Shown: positions 1 through 11,282 of the stretch, piece by piece | Layout of the letters: every line of letters starts with the position of its first letter | Numbering within the stretch: position 1 is the stretch's first letter | From: Eucommia ulmoides | Lineage: Eukaryota; Streptophyta; Magnoliopsida; Garryales; Eucommiaceae | Direction: 5' to 3' | NCBI GenBank assembly: GCA_016647705.1 | Contig: CM028334.1 | Span: 13,115,546-13,179,545, forward strand | Length of the DNA stretch: 64,000 nucleotides | The notes under the pieces: generated by a model | Told to the model about the DNA's origin: nothing | What the model saw: the letters and a program-made list of their open reading frames with translations, nothing else | Database searches by the model: none | Program-made: the position numbers and the translations under genes

Positions 1-705
1 ACATGGAAAAATTTCTTTATTGTGTCATAAGTGAGACTCTTCTCATTAAATTTTAATATAATCAATTGTTTACCAAAAAAAAAAAAAATTGTTTCTATTA
101 AAGAAAATGATGAAATTACCTTTAAATTTGATAATTTTCATCAAATTCTATGAAATATTTAACCATTGCACTTTACTTTGAACCGCAGGGGATTAAGTGC
201 TTACAAAGATACTATAAGGAGTAAAGTAAAATAGGGTCGAACCACAGGAGTCAAAGTGTCATTAATCCTATTTTCTGTTCTGGATATATTTTTTTTGTGT
301 CTTTTTTTTTTTTTTTTTTCGTTTTTTAATTTCATTTTTTTCAATTTTTTTTTGCTTTTGATTTTTTTTTTTTTTTTTCTATTTTTGTTTTCTAGTTTTT
401 ACTTTTGACATTCGGTTTTTTTTTTTTTTTCCCCAAGTGAAATAGAAAGAAAAATGGAAAATAAAAGAAAAAAGGAGAAGTCGGGAAAAGAAAAATACCC
501 CTTTTAATGGTATATTAGTCTTTTTGTACTCATTTTTTTATTCAATTAATAATAAATATAAAATGGTAATTTTATGGGCTAAATTCCCGGCAAGGAGTGC
601 GTGTGGTATTGTTAAAAGGATAGAGGGTGTCGAAGATTTAAGAGAAAATATTAGGGGTGTCTTTGGTCTAAATTCAAAATTACATATGATATGTAAATAA
701 TTTAA
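1..705. other. AT-rich sequence upstream of exon 3, probably intronic
   Basis: No exon 2 of the MADS-box gene is recognisable here. There are several long T runs (301-440). About 150-270 there is a degraded end of the same fold-back MITE family that is complete at 706-1130 (shared 'caggggattaagtg'-like text). Nothing coding is supported. Confidence 0.5.
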
Positions 706-1130
706 GGGTGAATTACACTTTGCCCCCAATAGTTTGATTGAGTTGAACTTTACACCCTTATGGTATTTTCGTCATTACTTATCCCCACGTGGTTCAGATT
801 AAATTATATCGGTTATATTTTTCTTTAATTTAATGGTCAAATCTCAAAAACTCAAAATTAATAAATAATTTAATATTAATTGATATTTATACCCAAATCA
901 TGTTGGTCGAATAATATTTGTTTCCTTTTTTTTTTTTCCTTTTCTTTTACACCCCCTGAGGCGAGTCGTTCATGTATAAGGAGGATAAATTTGTCCTTTT
1001 ACGCGGTTATGTTAAATATTTAAGAATTGCACTTAAGTTTGAAGTACAGGGGATAAGTGATGACGAAAATATCACACGGGTGTAAAATGAGATTCAATTA
1101 AATTACTGGGGAATAATGTGTAATTAACCC
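706..1130. mobile_element. Mutator-type fold-back MITE
   Basis: The left end GGGTGAATTACACTTT and the right end read on the minus strand (GGGTTAATTACACATT) start imperfect inverted repeats of about 100 bp that include a shared TTTTCGTCAT motif. The flanks ATAATTTAA (697-705) and ATGATTTAA (1131-1139) match at 8 of 9 bases, the 9-bp duplication expected of Mutator-type transposition. No coding capacity. It sits just upstream of exon 3. Confidence 0.75.
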
Positions 1131-1289
1131 ATGATTTAATGACTTGGTTCAACTATGACATCGAGTAATTTTTTTATTTAATTGGGATAATTGTGTACTA
1201 ATATAGGGAAAAAAAACACATTTTCATTATGCCATTTTAGTTTTTTCAATTGCATGTGTTAATTTGGTTAATGTATCATGAACCCGCAG

Positions 1290-4200
1290 CATAGCTACCA
1301 CGAATATCTCAGACTGAAGGCAAAAGTTGAAGTCATGCAACGATCTCAGAGGTAAATAATATGGCATTTGTTTTTCACCTATGTCACTTGAAACATGTTA
1401 GAATAACTTAGATGCGAAATGTTGAGAGAGGGCATGAGTGAATTGTATCATATTCTTCCAACATTCCGTCTCTCAGTTATTCTAATTTGGTGTCAGAACC
1501 AAAATTATGGAAATTTGTCTCTCGTTCCCTCGTAATTAAATTATCCGTGCAAGCCGGGGATTACATATATAATATTTTTAATCATTCCTTTGTAGTTAAA
1601 TTATTCGTGTAAATCGGGAGTTGAACTTAAGGACGAGTGTCAGATTCTTATAGATTGAGAGTTTCCATTATATAAATTAACGTGAGATTACTAGGTCTAA
1701 GTTTTTTTTTGCCAAGTAAATGGTAATTGAAACTCACTCTTATTTAACGTTAAGTTCTAAATCTTTCATCCACATTAACTCATTTGAATGACTGTTATTT
1801 CACTGTTATGTCACAGAAAGTTTTGCTAAATAAATCCCAAGTGTGCGTCTTTCATCCCCATTAATTCATTTGAAGCTTCAAGTAGTGGTTTTGCATGTTT
1901 TCTTATGAGGGTAAAAGGTGTATTGAATGTACGTAATTTTCTTTTATTTTGGAACTGAAAATCTAGAAATGTTGCAGAAACCTTCTTGGGGAAGATTTGG
2001 GGTCGTTAAACTCAAAGGAGATGGAGCAGCTTGAGCACCAACTAGAAATTTCACTCAAACAAATCAGATCAACAAAGGTAAAATTTTGATAAACTTTCCT
2101 CTTAAGGCTATGTTTGGCTGCGTATGCATCATCTAATTATTACAAAATGTCTGGACTACTATTTACATACAGAAGTTGGCTTTTTCTGCTTCATTCTTCT
2201 TGTTCGGTGGATTTTTCCCAAATCGGATGTGGAAAGGAGTGACGGTCAGGTTATAAAAGTGAGAAAAAGTATCACCATATGAGCTAGTTTATGGAGTTGA
2301 GAGAGATCCAATACCACCTTATATTGGTGTTAGAGCCAAGACTATAACAACTGTGGCCCAATAGCCACAAAGAAAGAGACTGGTCGAGAATTAGTCAATC
2401 AAAGATCTGATATGTGAGGGGGAGATTGTTAAATTTATCCCACATCAAATGTGAAATGAGATGGTGGTCAGGTTCTAAGTGTGAGGGAATGTCTCACCTC
2501 ATGAGCAAGATTTTGGGGTTAAGATAGATCCAAGACTACCCTACACAGGTATCAGAGCTCAGGTTACAACAATTCTGACCCAATAACCACAAAAAGAGAG
2601 ATTGGTAGAGGTTTAGCATATCAAAGGCGCCCGATGTGTGAGGAGAAAATTGTTGGATTTATCCCACATTGAATCGATGTAGAATATACTGGTGGTCAAG
2701 TTGTAAGTGTGAGAGAAAATCTCACCTCATGAGCTAACTTTTGAGATTGAGATAGGCCCAAGACCACCTCTACAGAAGCAAATAATAAAAAACATGTTCA
2801 TATTAGGTTCGAAAAATGAATTTCTAGGTTGTGGGTGCCATTTTTTTTTTTTTTTTTTTTTTAAAGCAATTGATTATATTAAAATTTAAGGGAAAAAATC
2901 TTCCTTAAAGATTTTACCACATAGCCCACAAGACTTTCCAAGCCAACCATTACAAGAAATAAAAGCCCTTACTCAAACTCTCCTAGCGCCAACAGGCTAT
3001 TACATGGGCATTCCACTCCAATACAAGAAGCCATATAGGCACACAAACAAATAAAACATCAAATACCATGTCGCACTTCTAAGAAAACTACAGAGCACCA
3101 GAAATAAAAACAACATTTTCTAGCCCTTTTGAGATGCTACCCAAAATACTCCATAAGAGAACCTTTGACGATGACTTTCTAGTCCTACGATTCCCTTTAG
3201 GCGTCCTCTACCTTCTCTTTATTGGGAATGAACACTAATTCTCCCTTTAGACCAAACTGTATCAAGATAATGATACCCTTTCTAACTGAGATTGAACACG
3301 AAAACTTCTTACAAGATTCAAAAAGGATTCAGAAAGAAAAACGTTTCTTCAAAATACAATAACCAGATACCATCCCAACTCCAATCTTCCAAATTACAAG
3401 TCCCAAACATCAAATTATAGAAAACGCTCATATAAATCCCATGAATCAAACATATATGAAGTGATACTTTTATATTCTTTATACTCTACTTCCTACATCT
3501 TTTCTTGGAATCGCCTTCAATAAGATTGGTCTTTAGGCCTAAATGTTAGTTTATTTACGATTCAAACATAAACTAAACAATAAAATTGGATCAACAACTG
3601 AAAAAAAAAAAAAAAAAAAAAAAACACAAAATCAAGATCGGGACATTTCTCATTCCATTGCACTTTCTCTTCTGGTCTCACATTTTCCCACGGTACTTTT
3701 AAGCTCTCAAAACACTCAGAAATAGATGGTGTATATGCTGCTGATTAAGTGCTTGAGCCTAGGGACCAAAACCTCTTATATAGCCAAGTTCCCATCAAAG
3801 TTATGGCTTTTCAATTACCATTTCAATGAGTAAATCAATGAGTAACGGTTGAAACGTTTTTCAAACTTAATAGAATTCAATGGACCATATTTAAGATCTG
3901 TTTAAGAAAACGGATCAGTTACACTAAAATCCTCCCAATCTCTATATATCGCTATACCTAATAAAAGATAATCTCTGCACAATCAATAATTTTTTTATAG
4001 TAGGATGAAATTTCACATATGAAATCATTTTAATTGATTGTTCTATCTGATTTCTTCTTACTTTTCCTCCTAAAATTTTCTTTGATGGGCTAGGAGATTT
4101 GTTACAGATCTACAAGCTAAATCTCTCTGATCTCTAAGAGAAAAAAGGTTCGCACCTAACCTAGAAGTCTCTAAGGAACTTCTATTTTCAGGGGGACCAA

Positions 4201-7200
4201 CTAAGCTCCCCATCTTCCACATTCAACTCCACCGACCTCTTGAGCAACCACAACTTGACCCCTAATTGCCCTCACATTATTACTACTATCAATTTTTGCT
4301 TGAAGGATTGAAAAATGTCCTCCGTTGTCAACAACATTCGTTTTTTCACTTGATTCTCCATATAAATTTTTCAACCAACTAACTAGATTTTTTATAGTTA
4401 TTACTTTGGTACGAGTCCTAGTTATAATAGAAACTCGAATCACAAAAATTAGGGCCTCTATCCCTTTTTTTCAATCCAAAATCTATAAATTTTACGTGAA
4501 TTTTTCGACCAAGAATTAACACCCCATTCAAAAAATTAATCGCATTCTTAGTCTCTTGATAAGAAATAAATCTAACCAAACCAAACACAAATGTTTTACC
4601 AAATCTTTTCTTTCTAAGAACAAAGACATCCCTAATCATCCCAATACCATGAAAAATTCTCCTAAGCCAAAGATTATCCATATGAAACGAAAGATAATCA
4701 ACGAAAAAGGTGAAGAGATTACTGAAATTCCTCTCGCTTACGCCACCTCTGCATCTAGCTATGAAGCTTGGATTCATCGGATTTCCGACTACTCTTGCCA
4801 CTACTTCAACTAATTTACCCTTCTCAGCCTCATGCTTTTCTTTTCCTTCTTCTATCACTTTTTGTTTTTCTTACTACTTTGTGTATTTATCATATAGTTA
4901 TTTTTTTAAAAAAATTATCTAAAAAAATAAAATATATATTTTTCTTTTATATTCTTTTAAATTCTTTCCCATACATTTTTATTAACAAATGGTATCTAAG
5001 AAAAAAAAGCTTATATTTCTCTTTTTCTTCTTTAATTTTCTATTTTTTTTTCTTACAATCTTTCTATATTTGTATTATAGTTTTTGTTCTTCTATCCTCT
5101 TTTTTCTTGTAATTTTTATGTAGTTATTATTGCACACAGATTAATTACACTTTATACCCTTGTGATTAGACTGAATTGCATTTTAAATTTGTGTTATTTT
5201 CGTCAACAATTATATTCCCTGTGTTTAAGATTTACGTGCAATGATTAAATATTTAATAGAATTAAGGGTGTGTTTGGTTGGATGAAAAATAAATGGAAAA
5301 GAAAATAAAAAAGAAATTGAAATGAAAAATGAAAAATGAAAAATGAAAAAAATCATGTTTGGTTGGATGGAAAATGGAAAGAAAATAAAATAGGACGGAT
5401 AAAACACAATTTTCGATACAATTTTTTTCTTCGTAAATTTGAGAGGAAAATAAAAGGAAAATGATTAAAAGTATTAAAATTATAATTATACTCTTAATAA
5501 TAAATTTTTTAAAATTATTTTTGTAATATACGAAGACAAAATAATAAAATATATTAAAATAAATAATTTTTTTTTCACAATGGATAAAAATATTATTATC
5601 TCATTTTTATTTTTATTTTCCTTTTTCATCTTTGGAACCGAACATACCATAGGAGTAATTTCATCATTTTGCTTTCAAATTATGGGTAATTTTGTTATTT
5701 TCCTTTTGAGATGTATTTAAAAAATTATCCAAATAGTAGGGCTTTAAAGTGCAGCATCATCATCATCATTATCATTTTCCAGCTCTTTCAACTTCCTCCG
5801 TCATACCTCCTCAACATCTCCGCCATTGGTGCCTTGACTTGCCTACTAGTCTTCATCTTCGGCAAGCTCTGCAGCGTCCATCGCCGCATGCCGGGACCCA
5901 CGGCCATAGCCCAGGAAAGAGAAATATATGCCCTTGCTCGGATACAAATCTGAGTAAGGGATTTACAGATCCAAGCTCAGATCTGTTAGATTTGGGTCGA
6001 TCGACGATCTGGCCTTGAACGTCCAAATGTGGGCTGCCACCACCAGATCTAGCGTTGGCGGCCCAAATTTGGTCGTTCAAGACTAGATCGTTGGTCGTCT
6101 CTCCTTCTCTCGCTCTAAACAAATCACTGCCACCACCACATATTTGGTGGTGGTCGTCGGCGATTTGGTCGTTCACGACCAAGTCGCCATCTCTCTCTCT
6201 CTCTCTTTCTCTAAACAAATCACAACGGCCACCATGTCGATCGCTTCTCTCTCTCTCTAAACAAATCCAGACCACAACCACTGAAATACGGTGGTCGTCG
6301 GCAATGTGATCCTACACGGCCAGAGGCCATGGCCACCGCTGGCATTGTATCCAGGCCCATCTTAATAAGCCCATCCTGACAGGACTTCATTAAAAGACAA
6401 ATTTATTATGTGATTTATCCATTTAAATGGTTTATTAATCAACAATAATAAAAAATTTTCATGTAACCAAAAGACACAAAAATTAATGAGAAATTATTGT
6501 CTCTATCAATTTCAAAATTATTTTTATATATAAATAAAAACTTTTCTAACATTTTTTTCCTTCTTTATTTTTCAGAATCAATTAATTTTGGAACAACTTG
6601 CTGAACTTCAAAAAAGGGTACGTGTATATATACTATTAATTACCTGTTTATAAAAACACCCTTAAATATTATATCCGTATTTTATATAAAATGATCTCTC
6701 TAAATATAAAATCAAAGTGATGAAAATATCTCTTTATTAAATATTCTACATCTTAATTCTTCTATATATATATATATAATTCACTTCAATTTCAAAATAA
6801 TTTATTAGCAACACTCTGTTTATTGCAGGAACAAATGCTAGCTGAAACTAACAAGGCCTTGAAAAAGAAGGTAACAATTCCCTCCCATTTCCCAGATAAA
6901 AAAAAAAAAAAAAAAGTATGCTTCACTCGAATCCAAAACTGAAGAAAATTATACTTTTAGCCCTTAAAGTTTTAGGCGGGTCTCGTTTTAATCCATGAGG
7001 TTTATGATTTGGGCACATTAAATCCCAACTTTAACAAATTGCTTTCCCATTAGTCAATTGCAAACAGTCGTCCATGATTTTTAAAGATATTCCCACCTAA
7101 TTGTATTTGATTGATTTTTGGTTTCTTGTCAATGAACTTAATGTCTGATCTGATTCGAACAACGAACTTCCTTGTTAAAATTCATTTTTGCCCCAATTAC

Positions 7201-7870
7201 TATCTTTGTCTCTCACATGTTGATAATTTCATTAGAAAATTCAGTGTCCTTTTATTGTGTTCAAATTGAAAACACAGAGACTAAAATGACACCAAGCTAA
7301 AACTTTTAACCAAATTTGTGGGGGTTGAAATAACCTTTTTCATTATTTATTTATTTCATGTCTTTGTTAGGTGGAAGAAAGTGCAGCAGAAATTCCTATG
7401 AGGCAATCATGGGAAGCAGGAGGCCAAACCATCCCATATAATTGCCTCCCTCCACAATCTCAAGGCTTTTTTCAGCATTCACAATTGAACCACACATTGC
7501 AAATTGGGTATGTTTTTCCAAAATAATTCATACATATTTTATAATTTATTACTTTATTAAGATAGACACCTCTGTTTGAAAAATGATACCTACCTCCAAA
7601 ACCAAGAGGTATTAGTTCGGTTGGCAATATGAGGTGTCTCATTTTTTAGTCAATCAGGGTTCGACTTAAGGAGGTAATTAGTCGAGATGCGCATAAACTT
7701 TCCCGGAGTAAAACCAAGCCAATAAAAAAAAAAAAAAAATGATATCTACCTCCCTTTTATTTCCTAATTTGTTAAATACTATTTACAGATACAACCCTAT
7801 GGGTTCATCAAATGGTGCTGCTCCTACACAACATGCCAACAACCCATTCATGCCTGGTTGGATGGTTTAA
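1290..7870 (+). CDS. SEP: SEPALLATA-like MIKC MADS-box transcription factor, exons 3-8 (5' part outside window)
   Basis: Exons read from the sequence: 1290-1351 (62 bp), 1978-2077 (100), 6576-6617 (42), 6829-6870 (42), 7371-7507 (137) and 7789-7870 (82, stop TAA). The 62/100/42/42 pattern is the classic MIKC K-domain exon set, and all visible junctions are GT/AG. The joined frame gives 154 residues: K-domain pieces ([63 protein letters not shown]) and a C-terminus with LQIGYNPMGS and the SEP-type ending FMPGWMV. Family knowledge: SEP proteins are nuclear E-class factors that bridge floral MADS tetramers; the K domain mediates dimer and tetramer contacts. The GYNPMGS/PGWM ending suggests the SEP4/FBP9-like branch rather than SEP3 (inference). 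The DNA-binding MADS box and exon 2 are absent, so they lie to the left or this is a 3' duplicate. No coding lesion seen. Introns 4, 6 and 7 carry transposons. Confidence 0.93.
2211..2774 (+). mobile_element. TRIM concatemer: three short LTRs and two internal domains
   Basis: Three related LTR-like units (about 2211-2323, 2427-2545, 2651-2774) begin TGTT..GATTTATCCCACAT and end near CCACCNTACA. After each of the first two comes a primer site like GGTATCAGAGC (initiator tRNA-Met; clearest at 2548-2561) and an internal stretch of about 100 bp ending in a purine tract (GTGAGGGGGAGAT). This is the LTR-int-LTR-int-LTR arrangement known for terminal-repeat retrotransposons in miniature. No clear target duplication. 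It lies in intron 4 of the MADS-box gene and has no coding capacity. Confidence 0.85.
2839..4870 (-). mobile_element. L1-type LINE remnant with ORF1 RRM domain
   Basis: A long T run at about 2840-2861 is the poly(A) tail of a minus-strand LINE. At 4418-4858 on the minus strand a 146-codon frame encodes an RNA-recognition-motif-like segment ([48 protein letters not shown]) of the kind found at the N-terminus of plant LINE ORF1. The whole copy is only about 2 kb, so most of ORF1 and essentially all of ORF2 (endonuclease/reverse transcriptase) are missing: an internally deleted copy. The exact 5' end is uncertain. Located in intron 4. Confidence 0.7.
5266..5648. mobile_element. hAT-like MITE candidate
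   Basis: The left end GGGTGTGTTTGGTTGGATG and the right end on the minus strand (GGTATGTTCGGTTCC) resemble the common plant hAT-MITE terminus. The interior is A-rich. A second GTTTGGTTGGATGG copy lies at about 5358. I could not see a convincing 8-bp target duplication. The preceding 5140-5250 resembles one arm of the 706-1130 MITE family. Confidence 0.45.
5660..6400. other. G+C-richer segment in intron 4 with no recognised gene
   Basis: This stretch is richer in G+C than the surrounding intron and holds a (CT)n tract near 6190-6210 and imperfect inverted copies of a 'ggtggtcgtcgg'/'gatttggtcgttc' text. A short plus-strand frame (5711-5953) contains a hydrophobic run and then RRMPGP. I considered a P450-like N-terminus but cannot support it. 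It may be the core of a TIR element that picked up genic sequence. Confidence 0.3.
6945..7340. mobile_element. TIR MITE-like element in intron 6
   Basis: About 400 bp with degenerate inverted ends: 'AAGTTTTAGGCGGGTCTCGT' on the left, and 'AAGTTTTAGCTTGGTGTCAT' when the right end is read on the minus strand. No coding capacity. Boundaries are approximate and no clear target duplication was read. Confidence 0.4.
7598..7737 (+). mobile_element. tRNA-derived SINE in intron 7
   Basis: A body of about 125 bp carries an A-box-like TTAGTTCGGTTGGCAA and a B-box GGTTCGACT, the two internal RNA polymerase III promoter boxes of tRNA-derived SINEs, and ends in an A-rich tail. It is flanked by a 16-bp target duplication with one mismatch: AATGATACCTACCTCC (7582-7597) and AATGATATCTACCTCC (7738-7753). 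Sense orientation in the host intron. Confidence 0.88.
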
Positions 7871-8476
7871 CTTAATATCAATGGAATGACCCAAGTGTTT
7901 AAACACCAAAAACTCTCTAATCTGACCTTTTTCTTTTCTCCCAAAAACTGTGTTTGTTTGCTACTTGACTAAGTGTCCGTTCGGCAAATAGAAATCTTAA
8001 AGCCAATTGGTTTCAAGTCTTTAATTTCCAGTTTGAACCTTTTAAAGGTCCATGGAACGCTTACTAAGCAAGTAGTGTTTATTGTTAAAGATAATAAATC
8101 TTTGTATGGAGTACAAACAAACCAAAAGGTATGATTTGTAATTGTGCCAGAAATCTATTTCCGGATTTTTAAATAGTTGTTGTATGAACTGTAACTGTTG
8201 TTACGATGTGTATGTACAACTCAGCCCTATCAGGCCCATTACTTCGCTTGGAGCCCAAATCTCTAAACCCTATTTTTACGTCTACATATATAGGCCTTGT
8301 TATTGTGTTTTGTACTTTTCTTTTACATAGATATTAATCACTTTTCTATTATTGCAACATGGCATAAAGAGTATTCTTTTTTTGGCTTTGATTCACAAAC
8401 AAATCATATATTCAAGCTCTTCATCTCCAAACGATTCAGACAACATAAAAGGACTGCCATTGAAGGTCATGCTATC
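7871..8476 (+). other. 3' UTR / downstream flank of the MADS-box gene
   Basis: AT-rich sequence after the TAA stop with no other gene visible. AATAAA-like text occurs at about 8092-8097 ('gataataaatctt'), a possible polyadenylation signal (inference). It runs up to the insertion point of the LTR element at 8477. Confidence 0.5.
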
Positions 8477-8924
8477 TGTCACGGTCCGAGCCTTTTGAGA
8501 CTAGAAAGTTGACCGTGCGGCACTAACTAGGGGATCGCCTAGTAGCAAGCCTGAAGATCAAAAGATCTTAAATAGCGGAAGCGGTTTCAATAGCAACGAG
8601 TTTCCCTACAACAACACATGCCGGCAATATAGAGAAGAATACAATTACAATAACAACAACAATTGTATTAATATCAAAGGCTATAAGGTGTGAAAGGCTT
8701 GAATGACTTCAAGAGCATGTCCTCCCACATAGTACTTTAAGTAAAAAAAATAGAAGTGACCACAATAGATATCATTATACTCGAGGAGTCATAATGGTGT
8801 CTTTCTACAAGAAATGAAAGAAATAAACTAAATTAAGCTAAACTAGTCTAGAAAACAAATGAAAAGGGTTACGGACAAGCGGCCATGTGCCAGAACAAGC
8901 ACTGAACAAGTTAAGACTGTGACA
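8477..8924 (-). repeat. 3' LTR of the gag-protease element
   Basis: Begins TGTCACGGTC and ends GACTGTGACA; aligns end to end with 11283-11739. Adjacent interior is the polypurine tract. Confidence 0.9.
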
Positions 8925-10199
8925 TTCTCCCCCACTTGAGCTGTCGACGTCCTCGTAGACTTCTTCTGATAATGCTTCTGATTTGGTCTGCGGTTGTAAC
9001 ATTTTCTGTTGTCTTCCAGATATGTTGGCTTTGTAGAGCTTATCCACTGAATGAGGATATAGTGGCTGGTTTGCGACAATCTCACTAGATCCCAAGTTGA
9101 CATCAAAGCACTTGTGTAGATTGAAGCACGAATCAATACTCTTCAGAACATTCCACAACTGAATATCATGCTTGAGAACCTGTGCGGCGGTGTCCTTGGA
9201 ATATTGGAATTGAAGTACTGGATATAAGGTTGTAGAACTCAATGCTTTATCCATCACTACAACTGTTGTACCTTTGTTCCCCGAATTTTCGACCCTCGGC
9301 ACACAAAGTCGGTACTTCCGTCTTTCTGGATGTAGTCCCACCGAAAGCAAGTGGGTCTTCGCACTGTTGGCTAACATGAAAGCGGATTGGCCTAATGGAA
9401 ACTTGATATCTGTAGATTTTTCCCCATCTGGATGAGGGGGAAACTTCTCTGGAATTTCTCTTGGAGAAGCAATTCGAACATAATCAAACAACCCTTTTGC
9501 TGGAATCAAATGTGGCACTTGTGGGTTAGTTTCTCCCCCACTAAGCACTAGAAGTTCGTCTTGATATTCCTCAATCTCAAGCTGCAGAGCCGAAACGGAT
9601 CTGTCTTCAATTGGATATTGCGTTGTAGGAATGACACACGATCGATCTCCCATCATACAAAGCGAATCTGCAAAAGGCATTGGGATCGCCTTAGTGACCA
9701 TAAAGAATTCCATCCCCAATATCACTTGAAAATCATCCATGGGAGCAATGGTGAAGGGTAGGAACCTATCCCACGGAGTAATCTTCATGTGTGCCGTGTT
9801 GGCAACTCCAATCACGGGACTCGCTTCAGAATTCATGGTCTTCAATCTCCCTGAGTGCTTTTCAACACGTAAGCCCAACCGATTAGCTTCCTTATCGGAC
9901 ATAAAGTTGTGTGTAGCACCAGTGTCAACAAAAGCACAAGAATTCTGCCCATTAATTCGAAGGTCCACGAACATGAGGTTCTTCTTCATGACCTTCTTCT
10001 TTGCAACCGGCTGTCGCTTCAGGGCATTCAACAAACGAATTGTACTAATTTGATGAGCATTAGACTCGTATGAAGTTTTCTCCTCCTGTTCTACAATATA
10101 TTTTCCCCGACGTTCATTTTCTTCCTGAATCGATGCTTGCAGCGCGGACAAAACATGTTTATGTGGACAATAGGATACGTCATGATTCTTGTTGCACAA
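8838..10199 (-). CDS. Zinc knuckle, retropepsin and unassigned C-terminal extension of the LTR fossil
   Basis: The frame opens in a zinc knuckle (C-x2-C-x3-H-x4-C around CNKNHDVSYCPHK, completed upstream), as in plant Gypsy gag. It continues with a retropepsin domain: active-site motif FVDTGATHNFMS and, about 75 residues later, VILGMEFF. Beyond the protease come about 240 residues that resemble no pol domain I know. In autonomous relatives this position would lead into reverse transcriptase. Fossil copy. Confidence 0.8.
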   Translation of the reverse strand: MCNKNHDVSYCPHKHVLSALQASIQEENERRGKYIVEQEEKTSYESNAHQISTIRLLNALKRQPVAKKKVMKKNLMFVDLRINGQNSCAFVDTGATHNFMSDKEANRLGLRVEKHSGRLKTMNSEASPVIGVANTAHMKITPWDRFLPFTIAPMDDFQVILGMEFFMVTKAIPMPFADSLCMMGDRSCVIPTTQYPIEDRSVSALQLEIEEYQDELLVLSGGETNPQVPHLIPAKGLFDYVRIASPREIPEKFPPHPDGEKSTDIKFPLGQSAFMLANSAKTHLLSVGLHPERRKYRLCVPRVENSGNKGTTVVVMDKALSSTTLYPVLQFQYSKDTAAQVLKHDIQLWNVLKSIDSCFNLHKCFDVNLGSSEIVANQPLYPHSVDKLYKANISGRQQKMLQPQTKSEALSEEVYEDVDSSSGGECHSLNLFSACSGTWPLVRNPFHLFSRLV

Positions 10200-10235
10200 G
10201 AAGCAAGGAGTTGGATTTTTGTGGGCCTGTCTGCC

Positions 10236-11228
10236 CTAGTGAGGCTTCTGGTTTGCCGAACCCAGTGATGCCCCTGAGTTGTTGAATGAATGGCCAGATC
10301 TTGAGTGCTGACCTCGGCGCAAACTCCTTGGAGAACTCCTTGAATTAGAATTTGAGTTGGGGTTGCTCCAACGTCTTGGTGGGCTTTCCCGAGATGATTG
10401 ACCTCCACTTCCATCATAATGGGAGACATTCTTGTCTTTTCTCTTGTCATGGTTAGTAGTAGGTTTAGGAGAGTAATCAGTTACTGCAGCAGATAAATCT
10501 GCAGGACGTTGTCTTTGTATTTCCTGACGTACACAATCTTTCAAGCTATCTAGGAACCAAAACAACTTATCATCTTGGGACATTATACGAATGTCCAGCA
10601 TGAGAGCCATAAACTTCTTGACATAGTCTCGGACGTGTCCGGTCTGTTTCAGCTCTCTCAGTCGTCGTCGAGCCGTGTACTCGACATTTTTCAGAAGGAA
10701 TTGTACCTTAAGTTCACCTTTAAGGTCTTCCCAAGTATTGATAGTGCAGCTTCCCTCCAGGATGTCTGCATATTTGGTTCGCCACCATAATTTAGCATCA
10801 CCACAAAGATACATGGAAGTTGTTGTCACTTTTTCTTCCTCGGAGGTTACTTCGGTGCCCCAAAAGTATTGCTCCACATCAAAGATGAAGTTTTCAAGCT
10901 CCTTGGCGTCTCTTGAACCACCATAGGATTGAGGTTCGGGAAGAGGAACCCTCGAAGTAGGTTGCCTGGAGTCTCTAGCAAGAGCTCGGTACACAATGTT
11001 CTTCAAGTCGTCCAACTCGCTTCGGAGATCAAGGACTGACTGTTCCATCTGAGCATGATGGCCAGCGGATGTCGCGGAAACAAGGCCCATCCGTTCGATC
11101 AGGTGATCGATTTGGGGGTTCTGAGATGTCCCCTCCCTATTAGCATCGGGGCTTCGCAAAAGAGATAGAGCAGCGTCAATGCGGGAAACGCTTTGTTCAA
11201 GCGCGTCGAGACGATCTTTCGTCGACAT
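10236..11228 (-). CDS. Gag-like part of the LTR fossil
   Basis: Minus-strand frame starting about 55 bp inside the 5' LTR. It has an N-terminal coiled-coil-like region (RLDALEQSVSRIDAALSLL) and then a retrotransposon gag core (YFWGTE, YLCGDAKLWWRTKYADI, WEDLKGELKVQF, RLRELKQTGHVRDYVKKF, FLDSLKDCVRQEI), followed by a basic, Ser/Arg-rich tail. This is the layout of plant Ty3/Gypsy gag proteins, which assemble the virus-like particle. Fossil copy; described only as a part of the element. Confidence 0.85.
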   Translation of the reverse strand: MSTKDRLDALEQSVSRIDAALSLLRSPDANREGTSQNPQIDHLIERMGLVSATSAGHHAQMEQSVLDLRSELDDLKNIVYRALARDSRQPTSRVPLPEPQSYGGSRDAKELENFIFDVEQYFWGTEVTSEEEKVTTTSMYLCGDAKLWWRTKYADILEGSCTINTWEDLKGELKVQFLLKNVEYTARRRLRELKQTGHVRDYVKKFMALMLDIRIMSQDDKLFWFLDSLKDCVRQEIQRQRPADLSAAVTDYSPKPTTNHDKRKDKNVSHYDGSGGQSSRESPPRRWSNPNSNSNSRSSPRSLRRGQHSRSGHSFNNSGASLGSANQKPH

Positions 11229-11282
11229 GGTATTTCACTAACGTGGTCAGGCAACGGATCGGTCCGTTGCTCTGATACCGAC

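Noticed and set aside
2548-2561. Possible tRNA-Met gene fragment (GGTATCAGAGC words here and elsewhere)
   Set aside because: These are short primer-binding sites next to LTR ends, not tRNA genes; no cloverleaf could be traced.
5711-5953. Possible cytochrome P450 N-terminus (hydrophobic run then RRMPGP)
   Set aside because: Only a hydrophobic stretch and a short proline motif; no downstream P450 sequence and no conserved motif. Not enough to call.
9561-10285. Plus-strand open frames opposite the gag-protease region
   Set aside because: Antisense shadows of the minus-strand gag and protease frames; no domain similarity.
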